This document shows, piece by piece, positions 42,700 to 50,884 of a DNA stretch of 64,000 nt (position 1 is the stretch's first letter; every line of letters begins with the position of its first letter). The DNA is from Microbacterium horticulturae (lineage in GTDB: Bacteria; Actinomycetota; Actinomycetes; Actinomycetales; Microbacteriaceae). The stretch spans positions 620,001-684,000 of the forward strand of contig NZ_CP119108.1 in the NCBI RefSeq assembly GCF_029094505.1. The letters are read 5' to 3'. The position numbers and the translations under genes are program-made. Under the pieces are notes generated by a model, which searched no databases, was not told where the DNA came from, and was given only the letters and a program-made list of their open reading frames with translations.

Positions 42700-44601
42700 T
42701 CAGCTGCCCGCCGAGCCCGAGTCTTGCGGCATGTCGGTCGGCACGTCGGTCGGCATGCCGCCCGCCGGCGGCTGCGGCATATCGGTCGGCATGTCGGTGG
42801 GGCGCTCGCCGTCCTGCGGCGGCTGGCCGCCCCCGCCGCCGCCGCCGCCGAAGTTCCCGCCGCCGGGTCCCATCTCCGACGAGGTCTGCTCGCCGGCCGT
42901 CGCCGTGGCCACGGTCGTCGAACCGGCCGTGCCGGCCTCTGAGAGGGGGCCGGCGATCGTCGTACCGGCGTTGCCGCCCGAGGTGAGCGTGTACTCGGTG
43001 CCGTTGCTGAGCTCCGACGACGAGTAGACGACGTTCGACGCCTGCTTTGCGAGAGTGAGGGATGCCAGAGCCTTGCCGTCGGCGTCGACCACCGTCAGCA
43101 CGGTACCGGCCTGCGCCGCCGAGTCGAGCGTGAACTCGACGGTGGCCTGCTTCGAGTCGTCGGCCGACGGCGCGACCGCCATGCCGCTCGACCCTGCAGC
43201 CAGCAGCACGCCGCCCGAGATCGTCATGCCCTTGTCGGCGTCGAGCGCGCCGTTGCCGTCGTTCGTGGGGCCCGAGACGACCACGGTGCCGCCGCTCTGG
43301 GTGATCGTTCCGGCGTTCACGTCGAGCCCGTCGCCCTCGGCGTCGACGAGCACGGTGCCGCCCGAGATCGTCAGCGTCTGCGCGCCGGTGCCCTCGTCGG
43401 GCTCCGACACGTTGATCCCGTCGTCGCTCGTGGTGATGTCGACGGTGCCGTCGGTGATGTCGATCGCCGCGGCTTCGAGCCCCTCGTTCGCCTTCTTCAC
43501 GGTGACGCTGCCGCCTGAGATGGCCATCGCCAGGTCGGCGTGGGTGCCGTCGTCGCCGGTCGACAGTGTGACGTCGGCGCCGTTGTAGTGTGCGTACTTG
43601 TCGGTGTTCACCGCGTCGGCGGCGCTGTCGATCGTGATCGTACCGCCCTCGAACACCGCGATGACCCCGGCCGAGACGCCCTTCGCGCCGGCGTTGGGGT
43701 CTTCGCCCGAGCCGCCGCCGGCGACGATGGAGAGCGTCCCGCCCGTCGTGATGACGTCGGTCGCGGCATCCACCCCTTCATCGCCCGAGGTGGCGGTGAT
43801 CTTTCCGCCCGCGAGGTCGACGTAGCCACGGTCGGCGTCTTCGTCGTTGTCGGACTTGAGCGCGTCCCCGCCGGCGTCGACCGTGATCGTGCCGCCCCGG
43901 ACGACCAGGTAGTCCTTGCCGCGGATGCCGTCGTCGACGGCCGTCACATCGATCGTGCCGGACTGGATGACCAGACCGTCGCTCGACGCTATGGCGTCAT
44001 TGCCCTTGCCATCGACGGTCAGCGCACCCGTGCCGGTGATGGTCAGGTCGGCCTTGCTGTACAGCGCGGCGTTCGCATCGGCGTCGTCGGCGTAGCTCGT
44101 CGCGTCGCTCAGGGCGTTCGTCGTGCCGTCGGCGAGGATCACCACGGCTTCGTCGGCCGCCTGGATGTCGATGGCAGGCCCCTCGGCGTTCGCGATCGTC
44201 ACCCCGTCGAGGACGAGCTTCACCTTGCCGTCGGCGGTGCTGTCGACGACGACCTGCTTCGTGGAGTCGCCCTTGAGCACATAGGTGCCGGCCGCGGTGA
44301 TGGTGACGGTGCCGTCCTTCACCGTCACGCCGTCGGAGCGGGATGACGTGGCCGACGTGCCGTCGAGGGAGATCGCCACTGCACCATCGGCCGACCAGTC
44401 GGCGTCATCATCGGAGTCGTGTGCGTCCTGATTGGCGGCGAGCACCTGCTCGGCGGTCTGCGAGGCCTCGGACGAGCTCGCGGCCGCCGCGGTCGTCTCG
44501 TCGCCGGATGCGGTGCCGCTGCAGCCGGCCAGCACGAGCGAGAAGGCCAGCGCCGGGGCCGCGAGCAACCACAGTTTCGTGGTCTTGGGGCGGGAGGTCA
44601 T
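42700..44601 (-). CDS. DUF4353 carbohydrate-binding beta-helix lipoprotein
   Basis: Protein of 633 aa. Lipoprotein signal with LVLAGC (Cys 26), then an acidic Ala/Ser linker and a long array of about 20-residue repeats (ISGGTVLVDAEGDGLDVNAG, ITDGTVDITTSDDGINVS) typical of the right-handed beta-helix DUF4353 family. A clostridial member of that family (Cthe_2159) binds pectin and cellulose. The C-terminal 80 residues are low complexity: a Gly run, then PTDMPTDMPQ-type repeats. It is last in an operon with a VTC-domain gene and DUF4956, and overlaps the former by 4 bp. It probably sits on the outer face of the cell membrane. Confidence 0.85.
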   Translation of the reverse strand: MTSRPKTTKLWLLAAPALAFSLVLAGCSGTASGDETTAAAASSSEASQTAEQVLAANQDAHDSDDDADWSADGAVAISLDGTSATSSRSDGVTVKDGTVTITAAGTYVLKGDSTKQVVVDSTADGKVKLVLDGVTIANAEGPAIDIQAADEAVVILADGTTNALSDATSYADDADANAALYSKADLTITGTGALTVDGKGNDAIASSDGLVIQSGTIDVTAVDDGIRGKDYLVVRGGTITVDAGGDALKSDNDEDADRGYVDLAGGKITATSGDEGVDAATDVITTGGTLSIVAGGGSGEDPNAGAKGVSAGVIAVFEGGTITIDSAADAVNTDKYAHYNGADVTLSTGDDGTHADLAMAISGGSVTVKKANEGLEAAAIDITDGTVDITTSDDGINVSEPDEGTGAQTLTISGGTVLVDAEGDGLDVNAGTITQSGGTVVVSGPTNDGNGALDADKGMTISGGVLLAAGSSGMAVAPSADDSKQATVEFTLDSAAQAGTVLTVVDADGKALASLTLAKQASNVVYSSSELSNGTEYTLTSGGNAGTTIAGPLSEAGTAGSTTVATATAGEQTSSEMGPGGGNFGGGGGGGGQPPQDGERPTDMPTDMPQPPAGGMPTDVPTDMPQDSGSAGS

Positions 44602-45410
44602 GAGGGCGTCCTTTCGTCGGCGGAGCGCTCGGCGTCCGCGAAGTGGCGCTGCAGCGTTCGGCACCACTTGTTGCTGGGCAGTTCGGGGTACAGCGCGGCC
44701 ATGCCGGTGCCGTACTTGGAGATGGAGGTCGGCCGGTGTCCTGCGCGCCAGAGCGCCCGGTCCATGGCGCCGGCGCGTCGGCCGGACTTGGTCTCGACGA
44801 TCACACGGTCGGGAGTGCGCAGGATGCCGCGGCCCGCGGCGCTCCACTCCAGATCGATGTCGATCGTGGTGCGCGAGTCCTCGGCGGTCACGGCGCCGGG
44901 CAGCATGAGGGTGATCCGCCGGTAGCGGGAGTCCATGCTCGGCCGCAGGCGGCGCGCGACATGCGCGGCCTGCGGGATCTCTCCGGCCGTGAGGAGCGCG
45001 GCCGCTTGTTCCCGGCCGCTGTCGTCGAGCGCGACGTCAGCGACCGGCACGCGCTGCTTGACGGTGGCCCGCCGGCCGCTCTTGGTCTTCACTTCGAGAA
45101 ACGAGTCGCCCGAATCGACGTAGGTGCGGGCGCGCACCTTGAAGCGGCGCCGGCGTCCACGCGCCGTGGTCAGGTAGCTGTCGAGCTCAGGAGTGTCGAA
45201 GTAGCGCGACGCATAGGCGAGGGTGGAGGTGCCGCAGATCTGCAGGAGGCGGGTGGATGCCGGCAGCTGCGCGATGATCTCGGGCAGCTGGGCGAGCGGC
45301 AGCACGTACTTGCGGTCGATGCGAGTCTGCAACGCCGCGTGGGCGTTGAGCTCGACGAGGTCGATCGGCGCGAAGGCGGCGAGGTCGGCGACGGGGGCGG
45401 GTGTAGTCAT
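44598..45410 (-). CDS. VTC-domain protein (polyphosphate-polymerase-like)
   Basis: Protein of 270 aa with the tunnel-forming beta-barrel VTC domain: RIDRKYVLPL, LAYASRYFDTPELDSY, RFKVRARTY, FLEVKTKSGRRATVKQRV, SRYRRITLML, TTIDIDLEW, VIVETKSG. In yeast Vtc4 this domain makes polyphosphate from ATP; basic residues and the Glu/Lys lining of the tunnel appear conserved here. Activity of the bacterial proteins is mostly inferred. It lies between DUF4956 and DUF4353 genes with 2-bp and overlapping junctions, so the three form one operon. Confidence 0.85.
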   Translation of the reverse strand: MTTPAPVADLAAFAPIDLVELNAHAALQTRIDRKYVLPLAQLPEIIAQLPASTRLLQICGTSTLAYASRYFDTPELDSYLTTARGRRRRFKVRARTYVDSGDSFLEVKTKSGRRATVKQRVPVADVALDDSGREQAAALLTAGEIPQAAHVARRLRPSMDSRYRRITLMLPGAVTAEDSRTTIDIDLEWSAAGRGILRTPDRVIVETKSGRRAGAMDRALWRAGHRPTSISKYGTGMAALYPELPSNKWCRTLQRHFADAERSADERTPS

Positions 45411-45412
45411 CG

Positions 45413-46015
45413 TCAGGATCCGACCTGCGTGAGGGTGCGGGTGTGGGCGGCTGCGGCATCCCGTCTCGCGTTCTTGTCGATGGCATACCGCACGTCCACC
45501 ACTGTCGTGTCGGAGACGAGGTTCACCTCGCGAACGTGCAAGACGTGGATGCGGGCACCCAGCGTCTCTTCGACGACGGCACGCAGTGCGACCTCGTCGG
45601 TGTAGGCGCGGTCGAGGGTGAGGCGCTGCTCGCGGTAGCGGCGGAACAGGGCCGGGCTGTCGATGACGGCGAGCGCGACGAGGATGAGCGCCATGAGCGT
45701 CACGCCGAGCCAGGTCACGCCGCCCGACAGACCCGCGATCAGCCCCAGAGCGAGAGCGGCGAAGAAGTAGGCGATCTCGCTGTGCTCGATCTCGCTCGAG
45801 CGCAGCCGGATGATCGACAGCACGCCGAACAGGCCGAGGCCCAGTCCTGCGCCCACCGTGGCAGAGCCGAGCACGATCGATACGGCGAGGACGCCGACGT
45901 TGATTCCGACGAACGCGACGGCGAGGTCACGACGCCGGTGCCGGGGGAAGTACACCGCGAACGCGAGAATCGCGATCGCGACGAGATCGAGGCCGGCGGC
46001 GGCGAGCTGTTCCAT
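45413..46015 (-). CDS. DUF4956 membrane protein
   Basis: Protein of 200 aa with about four membrane helices in the first 120 residues (DLVAIAILAFAVYF, VAFVGINVGVLAVSIVLG, IAYFFAALALGLIAG, LMALILVALAVI) and a soluble C-terminal domain. GLGLFGVLSIIRLRSSEIEHSEIAYFF (in part) is the DUF4956 hallmark. The gene heads the operon with the VTC-domain and DUF4353 genes. DUF4956 proteins frequently neighbour VTC-domain proteins and may form the membrane partner; this is inference from gene order. AGGAGGATTC precedes the ATG. Confidence 0.85.
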   Translation of the reverse strand: MEQLAAAGLDLVAIAILAFAVYFPRHRRRDLAVAFVGINVGVLAVSIVLGSATVGAGLGLGLFGVLSIIRLRSSEIEHSEIAYFFAALALGLIAGLSGGVTWLGVTLMALILVALAVIDSPALFRRYREQRLTLDRAYTDEVALRAVVEETLGARIHVLHVREVNLVSDTTVVDVRYAIDKNARRDAAAAHTRTLTQVGS

Positions 46016-46160
46016 GAATCCTCCTGAAGTGTTCGGATTCCATTAGGCCGTCGTTCACTATGCGCGTGCTATGACGCGACTTTGGCGGACCGGCGAATCT
46101 TCGAGGGCCGCATTCCCGCTACCCTTGGCAGGGGAACAACCGCCGTTCACGGGAGTGCAT

Positions 46161-46850
46161 GTGGCAGACGCGAAGCGAGGCGACACCGCCCGTCGCTTGG
46201 CGTCGTGGCGGCGGCCCAAGGGCATGAAGCTCTCCGACATGGTCGCCGACGGCCTGTACGTCGCGTCGGCTGCCACCCGGCTGCAGCTGAAGAACCGCAT
46301 CCTCGTGGACGTCATCGCCCGCGGCGGGGACTTCGACGTGCAGCGCCTCATGCCCGAGGCGCGCGAGACACTTCTCACGCTCGCCGCCGAAGCCGAGCAG
46401 GACGCCCAGCGCATCGAGAGTGCGAGGCTGCGCGCCAAGCGTCGGCACAGCGACTCGTACGGCACGCACGACTACCGCAGCCGCGACGTGCGCAACCTGC
46501 GCAAGCGGCAGCGGCAGTCCGAGCAGGTTGCGGCCGAGCTGCGCGCCCGGGCTGAAGATGAGAACGAGCTCCGCACGCTCGTCGAAGACGCGCGGGAGGC
46601 CGCGTGGTCTGAGGTCGAGCGCAACATCGACTCCACCCTCCGCATCGAGGCGGCGCGGCCCGATCTCGAGCCCGACTACGGCAAGTTGCGCGATGCGCGT
46701 ATGCAGTCGCTGCGGCTCATCGACCTGCCGCGGCTGGCCGCGCATCGTCGTCGTAACGCGCAGGGCGCGGCCGGCACGCTGAACGACGAGAAGGCGATGG
46801 ATGCCCCGGCTGAGAAGGTCGGCGACGTCGATCTCTCCGAGCTCGAGTAG
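46161..46850 (+). CDS. Conserved actinobacterial protein of unknown function
   Basis: Protein of 229 aa from the GTG at 46161 (GGGAG upstream). It begins VADAKRGDTARRLASWRRPKGMKLSDMVADGLYVASAATRLQ (quoted in part), then a strongly charged helical stretch (residues about 60-190) likely to form coiled coils, with DYRSRDVRNLRKRQRQSEQV and LRDARMQSLRLIDLPRLA. I recall close relatives throughout Microbacteriaceae, sometimes mislabelled asparagine synthase, but no synthetase motif is present. There is no signal peptide. It stands alone upstream of the tRNA gene. Confidence 0.65.
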   Translation: MADAKRGDTARRLASWRRPKGMKLSDMVADGLYVASAATRLQLKNRILVDVIARGGDFDVQRLMPEARETLLTLAAEAEQDAQRIESARLRAKRRHSDSYGTHDYRSRDVRNLRKRQRQSEQVAAELRARAEDENELRTLVEDAREAAWSEVERNIDSTLRIEAARPDLEPDYGKLRDARMQSLRLIDLPRLAAHRRRNAQGAAGTLNDEKAMDAPAEKVGDVDLSELE

Positions 46851-47010
46851 AACGCCCGCGGCCGACGGCCACAGAGTGGGTGTCGTTCTGCATGCAGCCG
46901 GCGCGCGGCGTGTGATCGCTCTCTGCGGTCCGTCGGGGCGTGCGCCGCGCCGTCGGAGCGGGTGGATGTCGCGGCCCGCGCCTCGATTCGCGCGAGGGCC
47001 GATCGTCGGA

Positions 47011-47016
47011 TAACAT
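47011..47016 (+). promoter_or_regulatory. -10 box for tRNA-Arg
   Basis: TAACAT lies 27 bp upstream of the mature 5' end of the tRNA. The -35 region is not clear. Confidence 0.35.
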
Positions 47017-47042
47017 GGTCTCTTGTGCGCAGCAGCGCACGG

Positions 47043-47115
47043 GCGCCCGTAGCTCAATGGATAGAGCATCTGACTACGGATCAGAAGGTTGGGAGTTCGA
47101 GTCTCTTCGGGCGCA
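47043..47115 (+). tRNA. tRNA-Arg (anticodon ACG)
   Basis: 73 nt with a complete cloverleaf: acceptor GCGCCCG/CGGGCGC (47043-47049 and 47108-47114), D-loop AGCTCAATGGATAGAGC, anticodon stem TCTGA/TCAGA with loop CTACGGA (anticodon 47076-47078), T-arm GGGAGTTCGAGTCTCTT. The discriminator base is A and the CCA end is not encoded. A34 is expected to be deaminated to inosine, reading CGU/CGC/CGA. Confidence 0.96.
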
Positions 47116-47136
47116 CACTGTGTTGAGACAGTAACG

Positions 47137-47166
47137 AAAACCCCGGTTCATCGAACCGGGGTTTTT
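47137..47166 (+). terminator. Rho-independent terminator of tRNA-Arg
   Basis: AAAACCCCGGTTC (47137-47149) pairs perfectly with GAACCGGGGTTTT over a 3-nt loop, ending in a run of five T. It starts 21 bp after the tRNA and has the A-tract needed to work in both directions. Confidence 0.95.
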
Positions 47167-47180
47167 GCGTTGGTGAGGTA

Positions 47181-47247
47181 TCTGCGCGGGCGGTGCTTCT
47201 GCGGGGCGGTGCTTCTGCGCGGGCGGCGATTCTGCGCGGGCGGCGTA
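47181..47247. repeat. Minisatellite: four copies of a 16-17-bp unit
   Basis: Four tandem units beginning TCTGCGCGGGCGG, ending TGCT, TGCT, CGAT and CGTA; the second lacks one base. It lies between the tRNA terminator and inverted repeat C. No coding sequence is evident. Confidence 0.8.
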
Positions 47248-47263
47248 TGGCCGCTTCAATCCG

Positions 47264-47333
47264 AATCAGGTGTTCTCGCGAGATCAGGACGATCGCAGGT
47301 CGAAATGGCCTGATCTCGCGAGAACACCTGATT
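47264..47333. repeat. Perfect 25-bp inverted repeat (element C)
   Basis: Arms 47264-47288 and 47309-47333 are exact reverse complements around a 20-nt loop. Each arm runs AATCAGGTGTTCTCGCGAGA onwards and contains the nested palindrome TCTCGCGAGA. The same arms recur at 51928-51999 with a different 20-nt loop. It stands in the gap between tRNA-Arg and the converging GntR gene and is followed by TTTCGTGGGGG. The rest of the gap to 47504 holds no gene. Confidence 0.9.
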
Positions 47334-47504
47334 TCGTGGGGGCTCACGGTGGGCGGACGCGCGGGCCGGCGTACGCGTTCCGGTCCCCGGCCGTGCACAC
47401 GGTCGGGGATCGGGGGCGGCGCGCCGCGGCATCCCGCACCCTTGCGGCGTGTCGCGGATGATCCCCGACCCCGTGCACGGGCGCGTGCTCGGGACGAGCT
47501 GCGC

Positions 47505-48263
47505 CTACTCCGGCGCGCCGGTGACGTCGAGCGGCCGCAGTGCCGGCGGCACCGTGATCGCCTCGGTGATGGTCTCGACCTTCTCGGGCTCGAGGTCGCC
47601 GGCCAGGCGTGCGACAGCCTCGTCGAATTGCGTCTGCAAAGCGGCGATGGCCCTGTCGGCATCACCGGCGCGCAGGGCCTTCAGCAGCGCACGATAGGTG
47701 GGGGAGACGTCGCGACGCACGATGTACTCGTCGCTCGTCGAGAAGCTGGCGATGCGCGTCTCGATGGCCAACGTCGCCATGTACTGCGCAAGACGCTGAT
47801 TGCCCGCGGCTTCGACCAGGCGGCGGTGGAACGCGAGGTCCGCGTCGCCGATGGCTCGCGCATCCTGCCCCTCACTGACCTTCTCGAGCTCGTCGAGCGC
47901 GGCCTCGACGTCGTCGAGCGTGGTCTTGTCGCGCACGATGATGCGAATGGCCTCGAACTCGACCGCGCCGCGGGCATCGTAGAGGTCTTGCAGATGCTCG
48001 GTGCCGACGACACTCACGCGCAGCCCGCGCCCGGGCGTGGCAGTCAGCAGCCCCTCCTGCACGAGGCGTTGCGCGGCCTCGCGCAGCGGGCTGCGGCTCA
48101 CGCCGAGCTGGCTCGCGATCTCCACCTCGCCGATCTGGCTGCCCACGGGCAGTGCGCCGGAGAAGATCGCCGTGCGCAGCTCGATCGCGATGAGGTCGAC
48201 CGTCGAGGGACGGGCGACACGGAAGACGGATGCTGCGCCGAGCGGCTGCTTCGCAAAGGCCAT
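47505..48263 (-). CDS. GntR/FadR-family regulator (FCD domain)
   Basis: Protein of 252 aa; ATG at 48263 after GGAAGGAATCCC. Winged HTH at about residues 18-80 (VDLIAIELRTAIFSG, IASQLGVSRSPLREAAQRLVQEGLL), then the helical FCD ligand-binding domain (ARGAVEFEAIRIIV, ADLAFHRRLVEAAGN) that usually holds a metal and a small carboxylate. It is divergent from the ehuBCDA operon, and the palindrome at 48379-48394 lies between them, so it is the likely regulator of that importer and of itself. Confidence 0.9.
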   Translation of the reverse strand: MAFAKQPLGAASVFRVARPSTVDLIAIELRTAIFSGALPVGSQIGEVEIASQLGVSRSPLREAAQRLVQEGLLTATPGRGLRVSVVGTEHLQDLYDARGAVEFEAIRIIVRDKTTLDDVEAALDELEKVSEGQDARAIGDADLAFHRRLVEAAGNQRLAQYMATLAIETRIASFSTSDEYIVRRDVSPTYRALLKALRAGDADRAIAALQTQFDEAVARLAGDLEPEKVETITEAITVPPALRPLDVTGAPE

Positions 48264-48378
48264 GGGATTCCTTCCAGATGTCCGGCGCCGATCGATCTGC
48301 GCCGGCAGACTCGCGGTCACCTCAACCGTACTGATCGACCGCGCCGAAGCGGTACGTCACAACGCAACGATAACAATT

Positions 48379-48394
48379 TCTGCATACATGCAGA
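48379..48394. promoter_or_regulatory. GntR-type palindromic operator before ehuB
   Basis: TCTGCATACATGCAGA: 7-bp arms TCTGCAT/ATGCAGA around AC, in the intergenic region between the GntR gene and ehuB. An A/T-rich TTGCATAAAT follows at 48411-48420 and could be the -10 region of the ehu promoter, so a repressor at this site would block RNA polymerase. Confidence 0.65.
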
Positions 48395-48535
48395 CAACCA
48401 GACTCTCGGATTGCATAAATGTCGACAGCGCGTCATAAGGTGGGGGACGCCCATCAACTGATTTCGGGTCGGGTCGCCAGGCTCGCGGAAGCGCCGGCTG
48501 GTTGGTTCGCCCCGCACACGACCGAAAGAGGAAAG

Positions 48536-49465
48536 ATGATGACGAAGCGACGTTCCCGCACCCCTGTTCACATCGGGGTTGCCGCCGTCGGTGTCTTCGC
48601 GCTCGCCGCACTCACCGCCTGCAGCGGTGGGTCAACCGGTGGCAACGGTGACGACAACAGCAGCAAGAGCACGCTCGAACAGCTGAAGGCGAAGGGGTCG
48701 ATCACCGTCGCGGTGGCCGACGAGCGCCCGTACTCCTGGAAGGAGAACGGCGAGGCCAAGGGCGCCACGATCGCGATCGACAAGAAGATCTTCCAGGCCA
48801 TGGGCATCGATGAGGTCAAGGTCGTCGAGGTCGACTGGAACTCGCTGATCCCGGGTCTGAACGCCGGCCGCTTCGACGCGGTCAGCGCTGGCATGTCGAT
48901 CCTGCCCGACCGTTGCGCGCAGGCGGCGTTCGCCGACCCCGAGATCATGTACACCACCGGTCTCATGGTCGCCAAGGGCAACCCGCTGGGCCTGGAGACG
49001 CTCGACGACGTGAAGAAGGCACAGGACGCCGGAAAGGACGTCAAGCTCGCGGTCCTGAACGGCGGCATCGAGGCCGGGTACGCCAAGAGCCTCGGCCTGA
49101 AGGTGTCGCAGTCCGTCAAGGATGCGCAGAGCGGCATGGATGTCGTGGCCAACGGTCGCGCCGACGTGTTCGCGATGACCGCGATCTCGCTGAACTATAT
49201 GGCGAAGAACAGCGGCAATGACAAGGTCGAGACCACGCCTGCCTTCGTGCAGTCGATCGACGGCACCCCGCAGATCGGCGCCGGCACCGAGGTGTTCCGC
49301 AAGGCCGACACCGAACTGCAGAAGGCCTACAACGAGCAGCTCGACAAGATCACGAGCGACGAGGACACCTACCTCGGCCTCGTGGGTGAGTACGGGTTCA
49401 CGAAGGAGAACATGCCTCCCGCAGACCTGACCACCGAGCAGCTGTGCAAGGGCGACGAGGGCTGA
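48536..49465 (+). CDS. ehuB: Amino-acid/ectoine-type ABC substrate-binding lipoprotein
   Basis: Protein of 309 aa; two adjacent ATGs (48536, 48539) after AAAGAGGAAAG. Lipoprotein signal ending LTAC (Cys 29) and a family-3 binding fold (ITVAVADERPYSWKENGEAKG, LNAGRFDAVSAGMSILPDRCAQ, GADVFAMT-type region RADVFAMTAISLNYM). The gene order B-C-D-A and motifs fit the EhuBCDA importer for ectoine/hydroxyectoine, but a polar amino acid ligand is equally possible. First gene of the operon. Confidence 0.8.
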   Translation: MMTKRRSRTPVHIGVAAVGVFALAALTACSGGSTGGNGDDNSSKSTLEQLKAKGSITVAVADERPYSWKENGEAKGATIAIDKKIFQAMGIDEVKVVEVDWNSLIPGLNAGRFDAVSAGMSILPDRCAQAAFADPEIMYTTGLMVAKGNPLGLETLDDVKKAQDAGKDVKLAVLNGGIEAGYAKSLGLKVSQSVKDAQSGMDVVANGRADVFAMTAISLNYMAKNSGNDKVETTPAFVQSIDGTPQIGAGTEVFRKADTELQKAYNEQLDKITSDEDTYLGLVGEYGFTKENMPPADLTTEQLCKGDEG

Positions 49466-49469
49466 GTTC

Positions 49470-50228
49470 TTGTCTTCCGACCTGCTGAACGCGCTCGGCA
49501 GCGCGCTTCCACAGCTCGGCCCGGCGGTCCTCGTGACCGTCGGGCTGACGGTGGCGGGGTCGCTGCTGGCCGTGGTCATCGCGATCGGACTCGGGCTCAT
49601 GGCGCGGCTCGAGAACATCGTGCTGCGCGGCATCGCGCGCGTCATCATCGAGTTCTTCCGCGGCACGTCGCTGGTCGTCCAGCTCTTCTGGCTGTTCTTC
49701 GTGCTGCCGATGTTCGGTGTGGAGTGGCCGCCGATCCTCGTCGGAATCCTGGCCCTCGGCTTGAACTTCGGCGCTTACGGCGCGGAGGTCGTGCGCGGCT
49801 CGATCAACTCCGTGCCGCGCGGGCAGTGGGAGGCCACGACGGCCCTCAGCATGTCGGCGACGCAGCGCATGTTCCGGGTGATCTTCCCTCAGGCGTGGGC
49901 GCTCATGATCCCGTCGCTGACGAACCTGCTCATCCAGCTTCTGAAGGCCACGGCGATCGTGAGCTTCATCACGCTCGCCGACCTCACGCACTGGATCGAC
50001 AAGCTGCGAATCGGCACCGGCAGCACCTACTTCGCCTACGGCATCGGGCTCGTGCTGTACTTCGTGATCGCATACGCGCTCACGCTGCTGATGAACGCGC
50101 TCGAGGTGCATGCCAAGCACAAGATCGGCCGTGGCCAGTCGTTGCGTGAGGTACTGAGCTTCCGTACCCGCCCGCCCGTCGATCCGGTGGCCTCGAGCAC
50201 CGCCGACCTCGAAGGGAAGCTGCAATGA
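49470..50228 (+). CDS. ehuC: Amino-acid/ectoine ABC transporter permease
   Basis: Protein of 252 aa from a TTG start 4 bp after the ehuB stop. It has five helices and the polar amino acid permease signature: EFFRGTSLVVQLFWLFFVLPMFG, FGAYGAEVVRGSINSVPRGQWEATTALSMS (in parts), IPSLTNLLIQLLKATAIVSFI. The long cytoplasmic C-terminus (HAKHKIGRGQSLREVLSF) is typical of the EhuC group. The stop overlaps the next ATG by 4 bp. Confidence 0.82.
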   Translation: MSSDLLNALGSALPQLGPAVLVTVGLTVAGSLLAVVIAIGLGLMARLENIVLRGIARVIIEFFRGTSLVVQLFWLFFVLPMFGVEWPPILVGILALGLNFGAYGAEVVRGSINSVPRGQWEATTALSMSATQRMFRVIFPQAWALMIPSLTNLLIQLLKATAIVSFITLADLTHWIDKLRIGTGSTYFAYGIGLVLYFVIAYALTLLMNALEVHAKHKIGRGQSLREVLSFRTRPPVDPVASSTADLEGKLQ

Positions 50229-50884
50229 CCGACCAGGTGATCTGGGACTGGAGCATGGCCTGGCAGGTGCTGCCCGACCTGCTGCTGGCCTTCCTGAAGG
50301 TGACCCTCGTGGTCACGGTGCTCGGCACTCTCATCGCCGCGGTGCTGGGGCTGATCATCGCGATCGTGAAGCGTTCGGCACCCCAGCCGATCTCGGGCAT
50401 CGTCGCGTTCATCGTGAACTTCATCCGGATGACGCCCATCGTCGTACAGCTGATGTTCGCCTACTTCGCGTTCACATCGATCGATCCGCTGACGATCGGC
50501 GTGGTGATCTTCGGCATCCACTATTCGACCTACATGTCCGAGGTCTATCGCGCCGGCATCGAGGCGGTTCCGGCCGGACAATGGGAGGCCAGCACGGCCC
50601 TGTCGATGTCGCGCACCCGCACCTGGGTGGCCGTCGTGATCCCGCAGGCGCTGCGCGCCACGATTCCGGCACTCGGCAACTACGCCATCTCGATGTTCAA
50701 GGACACACCGTTCCTCGTCGCGATCGGCGTGGTCGAACTGGTGCAGGCGGGCCTCGAGTTCGGCGGCAACCACTTCCGATACATCGAGGCGATCACCCTG
50801 TGCGGTGTCATCTTCCTCGTCGCGAGCTACCCCACCTCGCTGCTGGTGGGGCGATTGGAGAAGCGCCTTGCTTTCACAAACTGA
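50225..50884 (+). CDS. ehuD: Amino-acid/ectoine ABC transporter permease
   Basis: Protein of 219 aa, five helices. NFIRMTPIVVQLMFAYFAF, YMSEVYRAGIEAVPAGQWEAS, IPALGNYAISMFKDTPFLVAIGVVEL (in parts) are the standard polar amino acid permease motifs. The start overlaps the ehuC stop, and its end overlaps ehuA by 17 bp. With EhuC it forms the heterodimeric channel. Confidence 0.85.
   Translation: MTDQVIWDWSMAWQVLPDLLLAFLKVTLVVTVLGTLIAAVLGLIIAIVKRSAPQPISGIVAFIVNFIRMTPIVVQLMFAYFAFTSIDPLTIGVVIFGIHYSTYMSEVYRAGIEAVPAGQWEASTALSMSRTRTWVAVVIPQALRATIPALGNYAISMFKDTPFLVAIGVVELVQAGLEFGGNHFRYIEAITLCGVIFLVASYPTSLLVGRLEKRLAFTN

Noticed and set aside
46161..46850. Asparagine synthase
   Set aside because: I recall this label on related proteins, but there is no glutaminase or PP-loop ATPase motif.
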